7,460 bases of DNA, taken from assembly GCA_020430005.1 (NCBI GenBank), contig JAGQKQ010000084.1, positions 1 to 7,460 on the forward strand, read 5' to 3'. Of the stretch, positions 5,801 through 7,460 are shown in pieces. A program made the translations under genes and the position numbers. This DNA is from Candidatus Omnitrophota bacterium. Its GTDB lineage: Bacteria > Omnitrophota > Gorgyraeia > Zapsychrales > Zapsychraceae. Under the pieces are notes generated by a model, which saw only the letters and a list, made by a program, of their open reading frames with translations, was not told the origin of the DNA and did no database searches. Positions within the stretch are counted from its first letter, which is position 1. Each line of letters begins with the position of its first letter.

Positions 5801-6863
5801 TAGTTGTGGCGCGGCCAATTGTGATTTTACAACGGTTCTTCCTGTTAGTCGTTCTTCCGATGGTGTTCCTTATATTGATCCAGGGGTTCCGATTGACGCA
5901 GCCGTGGATTGTGATGCGTCGAACTGGACTGTCGGATCTGTTAGTCCCTGGTATGCTGCGATTATCCAAAACATTCAAATAGCCTCTCAGGATTACGGAA
6001 CGATGTGCGATGTGGAAGACCCGGACAGCTTTATTAATAAAACACGAAAAAGCGCCTTGGAGGCGGACAATCAAATCGCGAAGTTCTCGCTTCGTAGGGG
6101 ATTTTTGTCCAGCTTATTACAGGACTTGAATAACAATATAGCCGTGTTAAGAGAGGGCGCAACCCGTTTTCAGGAATTTATTGATGGTCCGGTAAAGGCT
6201 TTGATCGACGCGCGTATTACTATGGAAGCAGCCCCGCCGCCAAATGCTATGCCGTATCATGCGATTTATGGATGGCAGTCCGAACCGCCGGAAGGCGTGG
6301 ATGAGGGGTATTGGCATGTTGTCCGTGTTGATGTCAGGACACCGCGCCGGTGTGATAACGCTTGTAATGTTAACCAGGATCCCGGTATTGGCGACCCAGA
6401 ATGGCCGCGCGTCAGAACCTATACCAAGAATTGGGGAACAAAGAGATGTTATGAGCTAACGAATACCGAAGGAGTTGTTAAATTCCGGGTAACGCGTTTT
6501 GATGAAGACGACCGGAAAGGCAATTTGACGTTTCCAAATGGAATCCCCATATGGGATTTTAAATTCTTTCATCCAGCGCGGTATGATAAAAATATTAACA
6601 TTAAAGCTCTAGGGGCTTCGTGTGCCAGTGTTACCCTTTCCGATCCTTTAGGCTTGCCGGGTGGTGTGACAGATATTTATAAAGGTGCTTTTATTATGAA
6701 CAGATTAATACCGGACGGGCAGCCGGACGCTAATCAAAGTTGTTGGGAGGCCGCTAATAACATTCTAAAAATGGGAGTAACCAGTGAACGTTGTGCCCAG
6801 TACACATTTGATGACTCATCAAACGGGTTCTCCCATAAATTTGTTCCGTGTGAGGCTTTCTAG
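2853..6863 (+). CDS. Giant cysteine-rich TadG-like pilus protein (1336 aa)
   Basis: GTG start with AGGAG (2844-2848) 4 nt upstream; TTG 2856 is an alternative. The leader (1-26, ending RRLSSRG-like basic residues) is followed by QVAIILILVTAIALIFYAVA (27-46), then NFGKVSQTKTLTTVTADTGASLM, as in TadG-like N-termini, which lack Glu at +5. A second long hydrophobic region spans about 97-155. The rest is extracytoplasmic. Residues 275-330 hold ten Cys; 444-458 hold C-x2-C-x7-C-x2-C. Residues 766-1049 hold three degenerate repeats with C-x3-C-x4-C, then C, W and WYxA..QN; 858-867 holds a fourth such motif. Acidic loops occur at 201-206 and 722-733. A helical, probably coiled-coil segment (about 1061-1125) precedes a C-terminal domain with six more Cys and β-like sequence. 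I count about 50 Cys in all. Known TadG proteins are usually only a few hundred residues long. A surface or pilus-tip role stabilised by disulfides or metal is inference. The next gene shares its Cys motif. Confidence 0.85.
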   Translation: MLLQRINKKFNSLWRPKHFGRLSSRGQVAIILILVTAIALIFYAVALNFGKVSQTKTLTTVTADTGASLMGSQMASYGQSVYKTTLGDSKKVCAWSGIFAAIISLIVAIIALVLAFVTGGLSLAAMSTLELLTVVAATAGVILSATALALQITYIQPGITDMWNKVAQENLSITDQFVEQGVRHGLQTLSTDQVKVPDVIDLDTDGIWGFDGRVPRDKVPRFSVYYTELSQGFSTPTNTDIEAFVNELEDFILEDPVNADTSPNWGLYDPWEDTCGTGSPHACCATPSSECNPCCVPDSITNPFGGGSVPVRPDCCDTGGPDECGVSTFCGTDSPYGAGYPFVYDRFLENEENLFFSFRELLGTDDEHVLFTKDPNNPNYAPQVALSPLNQEFRIHDTTGYYVNPPYTPTVPDVKRGVFPFFYKFAHWGVSLNAVNPLLNPDECHWCDIRDVVGCVACASDHPKEMPQLDLPHDVTDLDYNITYFVDGSTTPIPDPLRTPSWPPLAPDNVVPTSGIVAQDTACAQQAFTSGNPALGFWKPGGDRFCSASWPYFDNCPKHGGGVCSEPIPPELGGGSIPVSCNCSDAGAPSADNFPDDILDDLVYGLPEFVEWGQNLIEGYRLNPAVVSGEFEEWYQDAAMWIEPGTADSGAVRLTDCYVCNAEDGAVVAWNKEIQSMISRLEVFLDNGGSGYTGSDCQEVWCVPPGVSSCPDVPDEEKATFDTNSNGVQGDLEDVVECLNYNVEGYNYTRDEIYEITDNVIPSADLVAFNRCFYNCNAANCTFVSDGGVLPDVHSRDGVTPYIKPTTLIDPSFVSGDCAVTNWIPGNTWYDAIDQNRKVAAFHSTRVSKGNDYRFHQCGETCSTEFCYELPRSLIPSSDYDPDEFQNYFPPVAPNAGHFADAHAFRNCLDSCNEENCDFGTTLPLNNNAWSSPPTISYVNPGGLVNCTSWGAGNAWYDAMVQNIALASPPDDADLKAFLRCYDSCGAANCDFTTVLPVSRSSDGVPYIDPGVPIDAAVDCDASNWTVGSVSPWYAAIIQNIQIASQDYGTMCDVEDPDSFINKTRKSALEADNQIAKFSLRRGFLSSLLQDLNNNIAVLREGATRFQEFIDGPVKALIDARITMEAAPPPNAMPYHAIYGWQSEPPEGVDEGYWHVVRVDVRTPRRCDNACNVNQDPGIGDPEWPRVRTYTKNWGTKRCYELTNTEGVVKFRVTRFDEDDRKGNLTFPNGIPIWDFKFFHPARYDKNINIKALGASCASVTLSDPLGLPGGVTDIYKGAFIMNRLIPDGQPDANQSCWEAANNILKMGVTSERCAQYTFDDSSNGFSHKFVPCEAF
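5148..5999 (+). repeat. Degenerate ~75-residue protein repeat with C-x3-C-x4-C core
   Basis: Within the TadG-like protein, three units align: residues 766-843, 902-974 and 975-1049 (nt 5148-5381, 5556-5774, 5775-5999). Each begins with an F-x2-C or close variant, giving NRCFYNCNAANCTF, RNCLDSCNEENCDF and LRCYDSCGAANCDF. Each then has a Leu-Pro, a fourth Cys (818, 947, 1020), a Trp 2-4 residues later, and ends WYDAIDQN, WYDAMVQN or WYAAIIQN. Units two and three are directly abutted. Units one and two are separated by about 58 residues carrying a truncated copy (QCGETCSTEFC at 857-867). At DNA level only short blocks survive, such as CCTGGTATGACGC at 5335-5347 and 5716-5728, so the duplication is old and kept by selection on protein. 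Confidence 0.8.
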
Positions 6864-6865
6864 GC

Positions 6866-6870
6866 AAGGA
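6866..6870 (+). promoter_or_regulatory. Shine-Dalgarno AAGGA for the prepilin at 6878
   Basis: AAGGA lies 7 nt before the ATG at 6878 and only 3 bp after the TAG of the giant gene. It is the best-spaced ribosome site in the cassette together with that of 1056, and may let this small subunit be made in excess of the giant protein on the same mRNA. Confidence 0.65.
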
Positions 6871-6877
6871 TAAAGAT

Positions 6878-7216
6878 ATGTTTTTAAAAAATAAAAAAGC
6901 TCAATCCACGCTGGAATATATTCTTGTATTGACGTTTATCATTACGGCCTTTATGGTTTTCCAGAAATACATGCTTCGCAGTATTGCAGGCCGATGGAAG
7001 ACGACGGGCGATTCAATGGGATATGAACGGCAATACGATCCTAACAAAACGCTTGAATGCGCCTTTTTCTACAACTTCGATATTAATCAATGGTATGACT
7101 ACAAACAATGTGATCAAACATGTCTTGAAAGCGCTTGTCTACTCAGCTCGGCAACTAGAGCTACGTGTCAAGCGTGTATTGACAGCTGCGCCAACCCTCT
7201 TTGCGAAGATAACTAA
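6878..7216 (+). CDS. Flp-type prepilin with cysteine-rich tail (112 aa)
   Basis: Leader MFLKNKKA is followed by QSTLEY (Glu +5, Tyr +6) and a hydrophobic helix at about 14-32, so this is a canonical Flp-like prepilin. Residues 38-54 (GRWKTTGDSMG..RQYDP) match the prepilin at 1056. After YDP, where the paralogues carry ANT and a Thr-rich tail, this one instead has a 52-residue module with eight Cys (61, 78, 82, 87, 97, 100, 104, 109). It holds two C-x3-C-x4-C motifs (CDQTCLESAC and CIDSCANPLC), the second preceded by a further CxxC, plus a WYD just before the first. The same motif is repeated in the giant protein immediately upstream, 14 bp away. A pilin scaffold fused to the neighbour's module suggests the two act together, for example by docking or co-assembly outside the membrane. 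That partnership is inference. No clear terminator follows. Confidence 0.9.
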   Translation: MFLKNKKAQSTLEYILVLTFIITAFMVFQKYMLRSIAGRWKTTGDSMGYERQYDPNKTLECAFFYNFDINQWYDYKQCDQTCLESACLLSSATRATCQACIDSCANPLCEDN

Positions 7217-7262
7217 TCTTTCCTCAATCTTCATATAATCCAAGAATATTTCCTAAAAATCA

Positions 7263-7291
7263 TTAACAGCTATTCATTTTCGCGTTATAAT
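7263..7291 (+). promoter_or_regulatory. Near-consensus sigma-70 type promoter
   Basis: TTAACA (7263-7268, five of six against TTGACA) is separated by exactly 17 bp from a perfect TATAAT (7286-7291), in a very AT-rich spacer. Transcription would begin near 7298 and give a leader of about 38 nt before the ATG at 7336. It suggests that the right-edge gene has its own transcript, separate from or in addition to read-through from the pilin cassette. Confidence 0.65.
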
Positions 7292-7335
7292 AATTTTACT
7301 TATTATATTAATACTCTTTCCTAATATACATATTT

Positions 7336-7460
7336 ATGATATTCGTCATACTTATCTTAACATTCTTGACCATGCTGTTGATTGTTTACGCGGTGGTGCC
7401 GATTATTTATAAGCAGACACAGCGTATGAGTGAAAAACGTCAGCAGGCCTTTTCTCACCG
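7336..7460 (+). CDS. N-terminal part of a membrane protein, possibly TadB/TadC-like (3' end outside window)
   Basis: An ATG at 7336 opens a frame that stays open to the right edge (41 complete codons). The product starts with a hydrophobic helix, MIFVILILTFLTMLLIVYAV (1-20), continuing VPIIY, followed by a basic polar stretch KQTQRMSEKRQQAFSHR. An N-terminal membrane anchor followed by a charged cytoplasmic segment is the layout of TadB/TadC-like platform proteins (type II secretion F domain family), which in Tad loci lie near the pilins. With only 41 residues and no domain core visible, that is a guess from context. Unlike in the neighbouring genes, Gln does not follow a G/A at a leader junction and there is no Glu, so it is not a prepilin. 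No Shine-Dalgarno precedes the ATG; the next in-frame Met is residue 13, which would cut the helix. Confidence 0.65.
   Translation, partial: MIFVILILTFLTMLLIVYAVVPIIYKQTQRMSEKRQQAFSH

Noticed and set aside
5148..5999. Radical-SAM or ferredoxin-type cluster reading of the cysteine motifs
   Set aside because: Spacing is CX3CX4C, not CX3CX2C or CX2CX2CX3C, and the region is extracytoplasmic by topology.
4588..6074. Several minus-strand open frames of 85 to 144 codons opposite the giant gene
   Set aside because: They are scattered, have no plausible ribosome sites, and are rich in Arg, His and Asn as expected from reverse reading of the coding strand.
7217..7322. Direct repeat TCTTTCCT at 7217-7224 and 7315-7322
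   Set aside because: Two copies of an 8-mer in an AT-rich, low-complexity spacer are expected by chance and show no further structure.
1..7460. CRISPR array, tRNA, rRNA, insertion sequence, toxin-antitoxin or phage genes
   Set aside because: No regularly spaced repeats, tRNA-like cloverleaf, transposase frame, terminal inverted repeats or defence-type proteins were seen; apart from two spacers of about 120-160 bp, the window is filled by the pilus cassette.

Overview
The window reads as one block of a Tad/Flp-type (type IVc) pilus locus, all on the + strand, from a bacterium whose genes look most like those of Omnitrophota (Candidatus Omnitrophica) or a related lineage. That assignment is my inference. 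It rests on the run of small prepilins with the (G/A)-QSTLEY-type signature, the AMxxYFRRxIQ(G/A)R segment after the membrane helix, and a very large TadG-like protein in the same run. No rRNA or marker gene is present to confirm it.

Layout: (1) At 1-159 is the 3' end of a gene whose tail resembles the pilin-like tails further on. It is closed by a strong intrinsic terminator at 186-236. (2) An AT-rich spacer leads into seven tightly packed genes (316-7216): three small Flp-like prepilins (316, 683, 1056), a 398-residue prepilin-like protein with acidic calcium-loop-like motifs (1370), an 86-residue TadE-like pseudopilin (2575), a 1336-residue cysteine-rich TadG-like protein (2853), and an eighth, 112-residue Flp-like prepilin with a cysteine-rich tail (6878). 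Gaps run from a 26-bp overlap to 17 bp, so this looks like one transcript. (3) An AT-rich spacer of about 120 bp holds a near-consensus sigma-70 type promoter (TTAACA-17-TATAAT). After it, the start of a new membrane-protein gene runs off the right edge; it may be a TadB/TadC-like platform protein.

All seven complete genes place a glutamine directly after the expected prepilin-peptidase cleavage residue (G or A), and six of the seven keep a nearby Glu. The block therefore looks like the structural and minor subunit cassette of the pilus. The ATPase (TadA), secretin (RcpA), prepilin peptidase (TadV) and TadZ are not in the window.

The most unusual feature is a C-x3-C-x4-C motif, usually C-x-(D/E)-(S/T)-C-x4-C. 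It occurs four times in the TadG-like protein, three of them in a degenerate repeat of about 75 residues, and twice more in the tail of the prepilin encoded immediately downstream. This points to a shared extracytoplasmic cysteine module linking a giant minor pilin and a small pilin. I do not recognise it as a named domain.
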